DNA of 64,000 nucleotides from assembly GCF_017876315.1 (NCBI RefSeq), contig NZ_JAGINU010000001.1, positions 186,001 to 250,000 of the forward strand, written 5' to 3'. The stretch comes from Pseudonocardia parietis. GTDB lineage: Bacteria; Actinomycetota; Actinomycetes; Mycobacteriales; Pseudonocardiaceae. Position 1 is the stretch's first letter. The number at the start of each line of letters is the position of its first letter. The notes under the pieces were generated by a model, which was given only the letters and a program-made list of their open reading frames with translations, did not search any database and was not told where the DNA came from. Both the position numbers and the translations under genes were made by a program. Positions 57,801 to 64,000 of the stretch are shown in pieces.

Positions 57801-59022
57801 CCTGGCGGCACTGGCGGTGCCACCAGGACGGACCTTCCCGCTGTACGGGTTCCGGCACATCGCACAGCAGATCGTGACCGGGGTGTCCAACGCCCGCGTC
57901 CTGGTCCTGCTGCTCGGCGACAGCTCGTTCATCACCGGCTACCTGAAGGGACTCGGCTACGACCTGGGCGACCTGCGCCAGACCGGCTCGAACTTCGGCA
58001 CCCAGCTGCGCCAGGAGGCACCGCAGCAGACGCACGTGGGCCGCGGCACGATGGTGTCCGACGGCCTGCGGATGATGAACACCGAGCTGTCGCACGACTC
58101 CTTCCGGGTCAGCCCGGTCGGCCTCGGAGTGGACAGCTTCGTCGGCAACGACGTGCACCTGCCGCCCGACGCCCGGGTCGGCGACGACGTGCTGCTCGCG
58201 ACGAAGGTGATGGTCCCGACCGACGGACCGGTCCGCGCCGGCGTCGGGCTGCTCGGGTCGCCGCCGATGGAGATCTCGCGCACGAGCACGGAACCGCACC
58301 CGAACCACCCGGGCACCGACGACGAGCTGGCCCGGCGCCTGCGGTCCAAGAACCGCTACAACGCCTCGACGCTGGTCGTGACGGTGCTGCTGCGTGCCCT
58401 CGGGGCCGCGGGTGCGCTGGTCCCCACCGCGCTCGCGCTCGCGCTGTGGCCGGTCTGGGGCTTCTGGGCGATGGGGCCGGCGATCGCCCTGGGTCCGCTG
58501 CTGCTGATGGTGTGGTCGGCGCTGCTGGAGCGGGCGACGCTCGGGTTCCGCCCGCTGCAACCACGGACCGCCTCGATCTACGACCGCTACTTCTGGTTCC
58601 ACGAGCGGCTGTGGAAGCTCTACGTCCGCCCGGTGCTGGCCGGCACCCCGCTGCTGGTCTGGCGCAACCAGCTCGCCGGGCTCACCGCCGGGCGGCGGGT
58701 GTTCGACGACGGCGCGATGCTGCCGGAGAAGAGCCTGGTCTCCCTCGGCGACGACGCCGTGCTCAACGCCGGCTCGGTGATCCAGTGCCACTCGCTGGAG
58801 GACGGCCGTTTCGAGTCCGGCCGGGCCCGGGTCGGCGCGGGCGCCTGCGTCGGGGTGCGCGCGTTCGTGCACCACTCGACCGAGCTCGGTGACGGCGCGA
58901 CGCTGGTGGCGGACTCGTTCCTGATGAAGGGCGAGCAGGCCGGGCCGGGTGAGCGCTGGGGCGGCAACCCCGCCGAGCCCGACGCGCGGGAGGCGCCCGT
59001 CCCGGACCACCGCGCCGCGTGA
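54865..59022 (+). CDS. Membrane NRPS with epsilon-poly-lysine synthetase (Pls) architecture
   Basis: A 1385-residue protein. The adenylation domain (about residues 60-560) has YLIYTSGSTGRPKG (221), NVYGPTEAT (355), YRTGDLG (446) and the catalytic Lys in TSDKADRKN. The carrier domain has the phosphopantetheine Ser in DELGATSLL (about 613). Then three blocks of two membrane helices plus a soluble hexapeptide-like domain follow: helices about 680-740, 908-985 and 1168-1222; domains about 780-890, 1000-1135 and 1245-1375. This is the A-T-(2TM-C)x3 order of Pls, which makes amino-acid homopolymers. The monomer is unknown; FDFSVEEIW has an acidic pocket residue that would suit a basic amino acid. 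Confidence 0.85.
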   Translation: MSDVSNRSALAGGAAGDGRSQADTPQVIRRDLPYTPSPRPRDSRLDERVLVPGRTLEEPRTRTGEQLAEVFEEAVDAHPDAVAVDTGDTELTYRDLDGRADRLAHHLQERGTGPGAVVGLLLDDPVEAYTAMLAVLKAGATFVPLDAGFPADRISYILDDSAAGLLLATTSALEKVGEPVDAGVEVLRVAGAGSDTAEIARRPARRLGADARRDGTAHPAYLIYTSGSTGRPKGVVISHPSICNFVRVAADCYGVRPDDRMYQGLTLAFDFSVEEIWTTFLVGATLVPKPAGASLVGEDLHDFLARRRVTALCCVPTLLATLDTGLDDLRFLLVSGEACPQDLVRRWHREDRRFLNVYGPTEATVTATWTELHPDRPVTIGEPLPTYAVLVLDPDDPGTVLPFGGTGEIAIAGVGLAEGYRNRDEKTAEVFVDATVDLPNNPSGLIYRTGDLGRVDDRGEIEYRGRIDLQVKIRGYRIELSEIEAVLQEHPAVAMAVVDTFEPAPGSPELVGYVSLVRGAELPDGLRERLQERLPSYMVPAYLEHLDRIPMTTSDKADRKNLPAPSGSRISATGPVVAAGSDVERGLVEELAAALSVAPQEISVTAHVFDELGATSLLVAGFAAAVRRRGDLPPVSTRGVYEYPTVRDLAAALGEPAPEREPAAEIAPVRPRPVAHALTGLGQLLFLLAGGFAAAAVLVLGYRWVSAAPDAGGLLARAGIWTVGAFAAVVLLPVLAKWTLIGRFRPRSIRMWGAAHFRFWVVSTLIRANPMALLAGTPPHVLWLRMLGTRIGRGAALFGAVPVATDLVRIGARSLVHPEASLQGYRAVPGAIEFGPVEIGDDCVVGEAGALDVWTGMENGAQLGHTSALWAGATIPAGEAWHGSPAGPSDADYRTVPAAGAGWVRRLGYSAGLLGLICAVGTAVFATVVAAFARFAAPVAGWIGAVGVPAFLLVGALAAMALFVLALTVGVLAVLAVPRLAALAVPPGRTFPLYGFRHIAQQIVTGVSNARVLVLLLGDSSFITGYLKGLGYDLGDLRQTGSNFGTQLRQEAPQQTHVGRGTMVSDGLRMMNTELSHDSFRVSPVGLGVDSFVGNDVHLPPDARVGDDVLLATKVMVPTDGPVRAGVGLLGSPPMEISRTSTEPHPNHPGTDDELARRLRSKNRYNASTLVVTVLLRALGAAGALVPTALALALWPVWGFWAMGPAIALGPLLLMVWSALLERATLGFRPLQPRTASIYDRYFWFHERLWKLYVRPVLAGTPLLVWRNQLAGLTAGRRVFDDGAMLPEKSLVSLGDDAVLNAGSVIQCHSLEDGRFESGRARVGAGACVGVRAFVHHSTELGDGATLVADSFLMKGEQAGPGERWGGNPAEPDAREAPVPDHRAA

Positions 59023-59126
59023 TCATCGGACGAGTGCCGATCGGTGCCACGGTTGGCACCGATCCGCACTCGACCGACGATCACCGTGTCTCGGCACACA
59101 CCCGCGAGGCGTGACCCGGCCACCAA

Positions 59127-59148
59127 ATGACCGTACATTCACGGTCAT
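59127..59148. promoter_or_regulatory. Operator over the GntR start codon
   Basis: ATGACCGT (59127-59134) and ACGGTCAT (59141-59148) form a perfect 8-bp inverted repeat with a 6-base spacer. The right arm overlaps the ATG start of the GntR gene, so binding would block its own expression. The same ACGGTCAT half occurs before the MBL-rhodanese gene at 61185-61192. Confidence 0.7.
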
Positions 59149-59956
59149 GCCTGACCGTGCCGCCACCACCACGGGCCCGGCACCGCTGCGCCGGATCGCC
59201 GGCAGGCGGCTCTGGGAACAGCTGCTCGCCGACCTGCGCCGCCGGCTCGACGCCGACGAGTTCACCGGCGGCTTCCCCGGCGAGCTCGCCCTGGTCGAGG
59301 AGTACGGCGTCAGCCGGCACACCGTCCGCCAGGCCGTGCAGATCCTCCGCGAGGAGGGCCTGGTGATCGGCAGCCGGGGCAGGCCGTCCCGGCAGGCCGA
59401 GCCGGTCGAGATCGCCCAGCGGCTCGGCGCCCTCTACAGCCTCCACGAGTCGGTCCGGGCGATGGGCCTGGAGCAGCGCAGCGTCGTCCGGTCCCTGGGC
59501 GTCGTCGCCGACGGCGTCGTCGCCGCCCGGCTGGGCCTGGAGGAGTCCACGCCGCTGGTCCACCTGGAGCGCCTGCGCCTGGCCGGCGGCGATCCCCTCG
59601 CCCTGGACCGGGTGTGGCTGCCGCACGAGCTGGCCGCTCCGCTGCTGCACGCCGACTTCTCGAGCGGCGCGCTCTACGAGCGCTACGCCGAGCTGTGCGG
59701 GGTCGTGCTCACCGGGGGCGAGGAGACGATCCAGCCGATCCTGCCCACCCCGGCCGAGCACCGGCTGCTCGGCGGCAGCCCGTCGACCGCGGCGTTCGCC
59801 GTCCGCCGGCTCGGCACGGCGAAGGGCCGGCGGGTCGAGTGGCGCCAGACGCTGGTGCGCGGCGACCGGTTCGTCCTGCGCACCGACTTCGCCGGCTCCG
59901 GCGGCTACCACCTGGACCTGCTCGGGTCCCCGGACGGGCGGGATCCGCGCCGGTGA
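59147..59956 (+). CDS. GntR-family regulator with UTRA domain
   Basis: A 269-residue HutC-type regulator. The winged helix-turn-helix (about residues 15-80) has GELALVEEYGVSRHTVRQAVQILREEGLV; the UTRA ligand domain (about 95-255) has VVRSLGVVADGVVAARLGLEES and LALDRVWLPHELA. No ribosome site precedes the ATG at 59147, which suggests a leaderless message. The palindrome over its start indicates self-repression. It overlaps the TauE exporter by 4 bases, so both are controlled together. Confidence 0.88.
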   Translation: MPDRAATTTGPAPLRRIAGRRLWEQLLADLRRRLDADEFTGGFPGELALVEEYGVSRHTVRQAVQILREEGLVIGSRGRPSRQAEPVEIAQRLGALYSLHESVRAMGLEQRSVVRSLGVVADGVVAARLGLEESTPLVHLERLRLAGGDPLALDRVWLPHELAAPLLHADFSSGALYERYAELCGVVLTGGEETIQPILPTPAEHRLLGGSPSTAAFAVRRLGTAKGRRVEWRQTLVRGDRFVLRTDFAGSGGYHLDLLGSPDGRDPRR

Positions 59957-60768
59957 TCGGCGTCCTGTCCGGTGCGCTGGGCCTGGTCGTCGGCCTGGTC
60001 ATCGGGACCCTCGGCGGAGGCGGCGGTGTGCTGTCCGTACCCGCGCTGGTCTACCTGCTCGGCCAGGACGCCCGGGCCGCCACCACCGGCAGCATCGTGA
60101 TCGTCGGGCTCGTCTCGGCGGTCGGGATGCTGACCCGGCTGCGCGGCCGGGTGATCGACTGGCGGACCGGGCTCGCGTTCGGCGTGGTGGGGATCCCGGC
60201 GGCCTGGGCCGGAGCGTTGCTCAACCGGACCGTGCCGCAGCCGGCCCTGCTGCTGTCGTTCTCGGTGCTGACCCTGGCGATCGCGGTGCTGCTGCTGGTG
60301 CGCAGCTCGTCCACGGCCCGGGAGGACACTCCACCGGCCACCGGGGCGACCGGGTCGACGGGCGTCCTCGCCCCGCCGGACCGGCGCAGCGCCGTGGCGC
60401 GCGCGGTGAAGGTGATCGCCTCCGCGGCGGTGGTCGGCTTCATGACCGGCTTCCTCGGCGTCGGCGGCGGCTTCCTCGTGGTCCCGGCGCTGGCGATCGT
60501 GCTCGGCATGACGATGCCCGCGGCCATCGCCACCTCGCTGCTCGTGCTGACCCTCAACGCGGCCGGGTCACTGGCGGCCCGGGCCGGGCACCTCGACCTC
60601 GACTGGGCCGTGCTCGGGCCGTTCGTGGGCGTCGCCGTGCTCGGGGCGCTGGCCGGGAAGCCGATCGCGGACCGGATGTCCTCGGCGGCGCTCGGCCGCG
60701 CGTTCGCGGTGCTGCTGCTGGGCGTCGGCGGGTTCGTCGGGGTCGAGAGCCTGCTGTCGCTGGTCTGA
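59953..60768 (+). CDS. TauE/SafE-family sulfite or organo-acid exporter
   Basis: A 271-residue membrane protein with about eight helices in two repeats. The paired glycine motifs are GTLGGGGGVLSVPALVYLLG near the start and GFLGVGGGFLVVPALAIVLG in the second half, both typical of TauE/SafE. Members export sulfite, sulfoacetate or similar anions. The GTG start overlaps the GntR stop by 4 bases. With the MBL-rhodanese gene downstream it suggests a small sulfur-handling unit. Confidence 0.87.
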   Translation: MIGVLSGALGLVVGLVIGTLGGGGGVLSVPALVYLLGQDARAATTGSIVIVGLVSAVGMLTRLRGRVIDWRTGLAFGVVGIPAAWAGALLNRTVPQPALLLSFSVLTLAIAVLLLVRSSSTAREDTPPATGATGSTGVLAPPDRRSAVARAVKVIASAAVVGFMTGFLGVGGGFLVVPALAIVLGMTMPAAIATSLLVLTLNAAGSLAARAGHLDLDWAVLGPFVGVAVLGALAGKPIADRMSSAALGRAFAVLLLGVGGFVGVESLLSLV

Positions 60769-61215
60769 CCCGGGCTCAGAACGGGACGCGAGCGGTGTGT
60801 GCGGCCCGGACGGCGGCGGCGATCCGGGTGAGCAACCCACGGTCCTCGCGGTCACCACCGCGGGGCGGCTCCACCGGCGACGGCGGTTCGACGGATGCGG
60901 GTTCGGACGGCGCAGGGCACGGCGGCAGGACGGGATTCACGACGGGTTCGCTCCGGGCGTCGGCAGACGGGGACGACGGGAGCGGGCCGGGACCGGCCGG
61001 GCCCGCTCAGGAACCCGGGCGACAGCGGCGGTCGTCGATCGACAGCTGGTCGGTCGCGATCAGGCACACGACGAACGCGTGATCGGCCGGCGAGCTGTCG
61101 AGGGACACGCCGACCACTGCACCACGCCCCGCTGCCCACCGCAAAGGGCCTTCTCACTCCTCGACCGGCGACCCGTTTCAAAGTACGGTCATTTCGGTCC
61201 CGCCGAGGAGGCGTC
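60769..61215. promoter_or_regulatory. Region before the MBL-rhodanese gene with GntR half-site
   Basis: This 447-base stretch carries ACGGTCAT at 61185-61192, the half-site of the GntR operator, in the promoter of the MBL-rhodanese gene. A small minus-strand ORF (61007-61144) and an open continuation of the same frame down to 60776 are the only coding-like parts seen. Confidence 0.4.
61007..61144 (-). CDS. Possible 45-residue protein
   Basis: A short frame from TTG 61142-61144, with GAAGG 4 bases upstream, to TGA 61007-61009. Its codons have the usual G/C third positions, and the peptide contains SPADHAFVVCLIATDQLSID. After the stop the same frame stays open to 60776 with Pro/Ser-rich then basic sequence, so this may be the front of a longer gene broken by a stop. 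No family is recognised. Confidence 0.3.
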   Translation of the reverse strand: MRWAAGRGAVVGVSLDSSPADHAFVVCLIATDQLSIDDRRCRPGS

Positions 61216-62664
61216 ATGGCACAGGATCCCGTCGATGCAGGCGCCTGGCAGTACAGCGGCGACCTGATGTTCCGGCAGTACTACCTGGGGTGCCTGTCCC
61301 AGGCGTCCTACCTGGTCGGTGACCGGGGATCCGGCCGCGCGGTCGTCGTCGACCCGCAGCGGGACATCGCCCGCTACCTCGCCGACGCCGCGGCCGAGGG
61401 CCTGCGCATCGAGCGGGTGCTGGAGACGCACGTGCACGCCGACTTCCTCTCCGGGCACCTCGAGCTGGCCGCCGCGACCGGAGCCCCGATCTCCTACGGC
61501 GCGGCCGCCGACGTCGAGTTCCCGATCGAACCGCTCGCCGACGGGCAGGTACTCACCCTCGGCGCGGTGAACCTGGAGGTCCTGCACACGCCCGGCCACA
61601 CGCCGGAGTCGATCTGCCTGGTCGTGCGGGACGCCCCCGGGGCAGCGCCGTGGAGCGTGCTGACCGGGGACACCCTGTTCATCGGCGACGTCGGCCGGCC
61701 CGATCTGCTGGGCGGCGCCGGGTGGTCGGCCGAGGAGCTGGGCCGGGCGCTGTACGAGTCCACCCGGCGGCTGCTCACCCTCCCGGACGAGACCCGCGTC
61801 CATCCCGCGCACGGCGCAGGTTCGGCGTGCGGCAAGAACCTGTCGACCGAGACGTCCAGCACGATCGGCGTGCAGCGGCGCACCAACTACGCGCTGGCCC
61901 CGATGGACGCCGACGCGTTCGTCGCCGTCGTCACCGACGGCCAGTCCGCCCCGCCGACCTACTTCGCCCACGCCTCGCACCGCAACCGCGAGCTGCACCC
62001 GATGCTGGACGAGACCGCCCCGGTCCCGGCCATCGGTCTCGCCGAGGCCGACGCCGCGGTCGAGCGCGGTGCGCTCCTGCTCGACACCCGCGACCCGCAG
62101 GACTTCGCGGCCGCGCACCTGCCCGGCTCGGTGAACGTCGGCCTGGGCGGGCGGTTCGCCGAGGTGGTCGGCCAGGTCGTCGGGCCGGAGACCGGCCTGG
62201 TGCTGGTCGGCGACGAGGGCACCGCCACCGAGGCGCGCAACCGGCTGGCCCGGATCGGCTTCGACCGGGTGCTCGGCTTCCTCGACGGCGGCGTGCACGC
62301 CGCCCCGCCGCAGCGGCTGCGTGCTGCCGGCCGGGTCACCGCCGACCAGCTCGCGACCCTCGGCGGCACCGTCCGGGCGGTCGACGTCCGCGGCCCCGGG
62401 GAGGTCGCCGGCTCCGGCCTGGTGCCGGGTGCGGTGCCGATCCCGCTCCCGACCCTGGTCACCCGGCTCGGTGAGCTCGACCCGGACGCGCCGACCGTCG
62501 TCTACTGCGCGGGCGGCTACCGGTCCTCGACCGCCGCATCCCTGCTGCGCTCGCGCGGGTTCGCCCGGGTGGACGACCTGCTCGGCGGCTTCGGGGCGTG
62601 GACGACCGGGGAGCACCCGGTGGAGCAGCCTGCCGGCGCACGGCCGGCGCCGGCCGGTGGCTGA
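61216..62664 (+). CDS. MBL-fold hydrolase with two rhodanese domains (persulfide dioxygenase-like)
   Basis: A 482-residue protein. The metallo-beta-lactamase domain (about residues 10-260) has the iron/zinc motif THVHADFLSGH, LHTPGHTPES and LTGDTLFIGDVGRPDL, as in ETHE1-type persulfide dioxygenases. Two rhodanese domains follow (about 275-370 and 375-465). The first has no Cys at the active loop (VLVGDEGT); the second has VYCAGGYRSS and should be active. Likely role: oxidation or transfer of sulfane sulfur. GAGGAGG lies 4 bases before the ATG. Confidence 0.88.
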   Translation: MAQDPVDAGAWQYSGDLMFRQYYLGCLSQASYLVGDRGSGRAVVVDPQRDIARYLADAAAEGLRIERVLETHVHADFLSGHLELAAATGAPISYGAAADVEFPIEPLADGQVLTLGAVNLEVLHTPGHTPESICLVVRDAPGAAPWSVLTGDTLFIGDVGRPDLLGGAGWSAEELGRALYESTRRLLTLPDETRVHPAHGAGSACGKNLSTETSSTIGVQRRTNYALAPMDADAFVAVVTDGQSAPPTYFAHASHRNRELHPMLDETAPVPAIGLAEADAAVERGALLLDTRDPQDFAAAHLPGSVNVGLGGRFAEVVGQVVGPETGLVLVGDEGTATEARNRLARIGFDRVLGFLDGGVHAAPPQRLRAAGRVTADQLATLGGTVRAVDVRGPGEVAGSGLVPGAVPIPLPTLVTRLGELDPDAPTVVYCAGGYRSSTAASLLRSRGFARVDDLLGGFGAWTTGEHPVEQPAGARPAPAGG

Positions 62665-62739
62665 CCGCAACGTGATTGCCCGCAGGGGCACGCCTACTAC
62701 GCTCCGTGGCTCATGGACGCATGAGGAGGGGGCGAGGCG

Positions 62740-63939
62740 ATGCCGTACTACCGCAGGGTGGGAGACATCCCACCGAAACGGCACACCCAGCACCGCCGGC
62801 CGGACGGGGGTCTGTACTACGAGGAGCTGATGGGTGAGGAGGGTTTCTCCTCCGACTCGTCCCTGCTCTACCACGCCGGGATCCCGTCCGCGCTCGTCGA
62901 CGCCAGCCCGTGGGAGCTGCCCGACCAGAGCCTGACCGACAACCGTCCGCTGCTCCCCCGGCACTTCACGCTGCACCAGCTGACGGCCGCCGACCCGTCC
63001 ACCGTCGACGTCGTGACCGGCCGCCGGTTGGTGCTGGGCAACCCCGACGTCCGGATCTCGTACGTGGTCGCGGGCGCGCCGAGCCCGCTCTACCGCAATG
63101 CGGTCGGCGACGAATGCGTCTACGTCGAGTCCGGCACCGCGACGCTGGAGACCGTGTTCGGCGTGCTGCCGGTACGCACGGGTGACTACGTGATCGTTCC
63201 GCGCGCCACCACGCACCGCTGGGTCCCGACCGGGCCGGACCCGCTGCGGGCCTACGCGATCGAGGCCGACTCGCACATCGCCCCGCCCGCCCGCTACCTG
63301 TCCCGCTACGGGCAGCTGCTCGAGCACGCGCCCTACTGCGAGCGCGATCTGCACGGTCCCACCGAGCCGCTGTCGGGCGAGGGCACCGACGTGGAGATCC
63401 TGGTCAGGCATCGGGGCGGCGCGCACGGCGTCACCGGCACCCGGTACACGGCACCGACCCACCCGTTCGACGTCGTCGGGTGGGACGGGTGTCTGTACCC
63501 GTACACCTTCAACATCTCCGACTTCGAACCGATCACCGGGCGGGTGCACCAGCCACCACCGGCACATCAGGTGTTCGAGGGCCGGAACTTCGTCGTCTGC
63601 AACTTCGTGCCGCGCAAGGTCGACTACCACCCGCTCGCCGTGCCGGTGCCCTACTACCACGCCAACGTCGACTCCGACGAGGTCATGTTCTACTGCGGCG
63701 GCAGCTACGAGGCCCGCAAGGGTTCCGGCATCGGCCAGGGCTCGGTGTCGCTGCACCCGGGCGGGCACTCGCACGGGCCGCAACCCGGTGCCGTCGAGCG
63801 CTCGCTGGGCGCGGAGTTCTTCGACGAGCTGGCGGTCATGGTCGACACCTTCCGGCCGCTCTCCCTGGGTTCGGCCGGTGTCGAGTGCGAGGACCCCGGC
63901 TACGCCTGGACCTGGTCCGGGCGGGGGCCGGCACGATGA
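62740..63939 (+). CDS. hmgA: Homogentisate 1,2-dioxygenase family protein
   Basis: A 399-residue cupin-type dioxygenase. It opens MPYYRRVGDIPPKRHTQHR; conserved parts are HPFDVVGWDG, VPVPYYHANVDSDEVMFYCGG with iron-ligand Glu/His, and SLHPGGHSHGPQPG. It opens the ring of homogentisate in tyrosine and phenylalanine breakdown, giving maleylacetoacetate. GAGGAGGGGG lies before the ATG. It overlaps the next gene by 4 bases. No hpd or fah gene is in view. Confidence 0.9.
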   Translation: MPYYRRVGDIPPKRHTQHRRPDGGLYYEELMGEEGFSSDSSLLYHAGIPSALVDASPWELPDQSLTDNRPLLPRHFTLHQLTAADPSTVDVVTGRRLVLGNPDVRISYVVAGAPSPLYRNAVGDECVYVESGTATLETVFGVLPVRTGDYVIVPRATTHRWVPTGPDPLRAYAIEADSHIAPPARYLSRYGQLLEHAPYCERDLHGPTEPLSGEGTDVEILVRHRGGAHGVTGTRYTAPTHPFDVVGWDGCLYPYTFNISDFEPITGRVHQPPPAHQVFEGRNFVVCNFVPRKVDYHPLAVPVPYYHANVDSDEVMFYCGGSYEARKGSGIGQGSVSLHPGGHSHGPQPGAVERSLGAEFFDELAVMVDTFRPLSLGSAGVECEDPGYAWTWSGRGPAR

Positions 63940-64000
63940 CCGCGCCGGACAACGCAGATCCCGCGAAGGGTCACCGGATCTTCGCCGCCGTCTACGACCG
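63936..64000 (+). CDS. Start of a possible class I methyltransferase (partial)
   Basis: The first 21 codons of a gene that runs off the right edge, starting at an ATG that overlaps the hmgA stop by 4 bases. The sequence KGHRIFAAVYDR resembles the opening of SAM-dependent methyltransferases (FAAVYD pattern). Too little is present for certainty. Confidence 0.4.
   Translation, partial: MTAPDNADPAKGHRIFAAVYD

Overview
The window is very GC-rich (about 70-75 percent), with strong G/C bias at third codon positions, many GTG starts and 4-bp ATGA/GTGA gene overlaps. Together with an XRE/DUF397 pair, a mycobacterial-type geranylgeranyl reductase, a fused CopD-CtaG protein, an MmpS-like protein, an F420-dependent LLM oxidoreductase and an AccD3-like fused carboxyltransferase, this points to an actinomycete, most likely Pseudonocardiaceae (Pseudonocardia-like). 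That assignment is inference. No tRNA, rRNA, CRISPR array, phage or insertion sequence was seen.

Layout. 1-5.0 kb: the tail of an unknown gene, an MntA/HepT toxin-antitoxin pair, a geranylgeranyl reductase, an esterase-like hydrolase and a membrane Ser/Thr kinase. 5.1-11.5 kb: a copper/envelope group (CopD-CtaG fusion, MmpS-like protein, copper P-type ATPase, DsbA-like protein) closed by a long hairpin. 11.5-13.7 kb: two small secreted paralogues in lower-GC DNA beside an XRE/DUF397 pair. 13.7-18.3 kb: EamA exporter with divergent CGNR regulator, enol-lactonase-like hydrolase, aldehyde dehydrogenase, YjbR-like protein and a 39-codon ORF. 18.6-25.6 kb: a minus-strand membrane redox cluster (Rieske protein, DUF6529 membrane protein, two repeat-rich exported proteins, DUF4142 protein, ferric-reductase-like flavocytochrome). 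26.2-33.5 kb: trpBA, an MFS transporter with divergent FadR-type regulator, an N-truncated mscL, an APC permease and an LLM oxidoreductase.

33.6-54.7 kb is a catabolic island: AccD3-like carboxyltransferase, ring-opening amidohydrolase (barbiturase family), carbamate kinase, hydantoinase A/B, amidase, a CoxMSL-type molybdenum hydroxylase with CoxG, a uracil-type NCS2 permease, a PucR regulator, and divergently DUF2877-FdrA-DUF1116 (the AllH/AllF/AllG set). The genes fit an oxidative, ATP-conserving pyrimidine route: uracil uptake, oxidation to barbiturate, ring opening to ureidomalonate, phosphorolytic transfer of the carbamoyl group to give malonamate and carbamoyl phosphate, ATP from carbamate kinase, and amidase release of malonate. 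The individual families are recognised; the assembled pathway is inference.

54.9-64.0 kb: a 1385-residue membrane NRPS with the A-T-(2TM-hexapeptide)x3 architecture of epsilon-poly-lysine synthetase, a GntR/UTRA regulator with an operator over its own start, a TauE exporter, an MBL-rhodanese protein, homogentisate dioxygenase and the start of a possible methyltransferase.

The most unusual sequence feature is a palindrome, CGTTCCGCGGAACG, present 14 times at about 54-bp spacing inside the DUF6529 gene, where it encodes a repeated VPRNA peptide. A perfect solitary copy lies in the linker of the AccD3-like gene 14 kb away, read in another frame (RSAER). It has no stop codon in any of the six frames.
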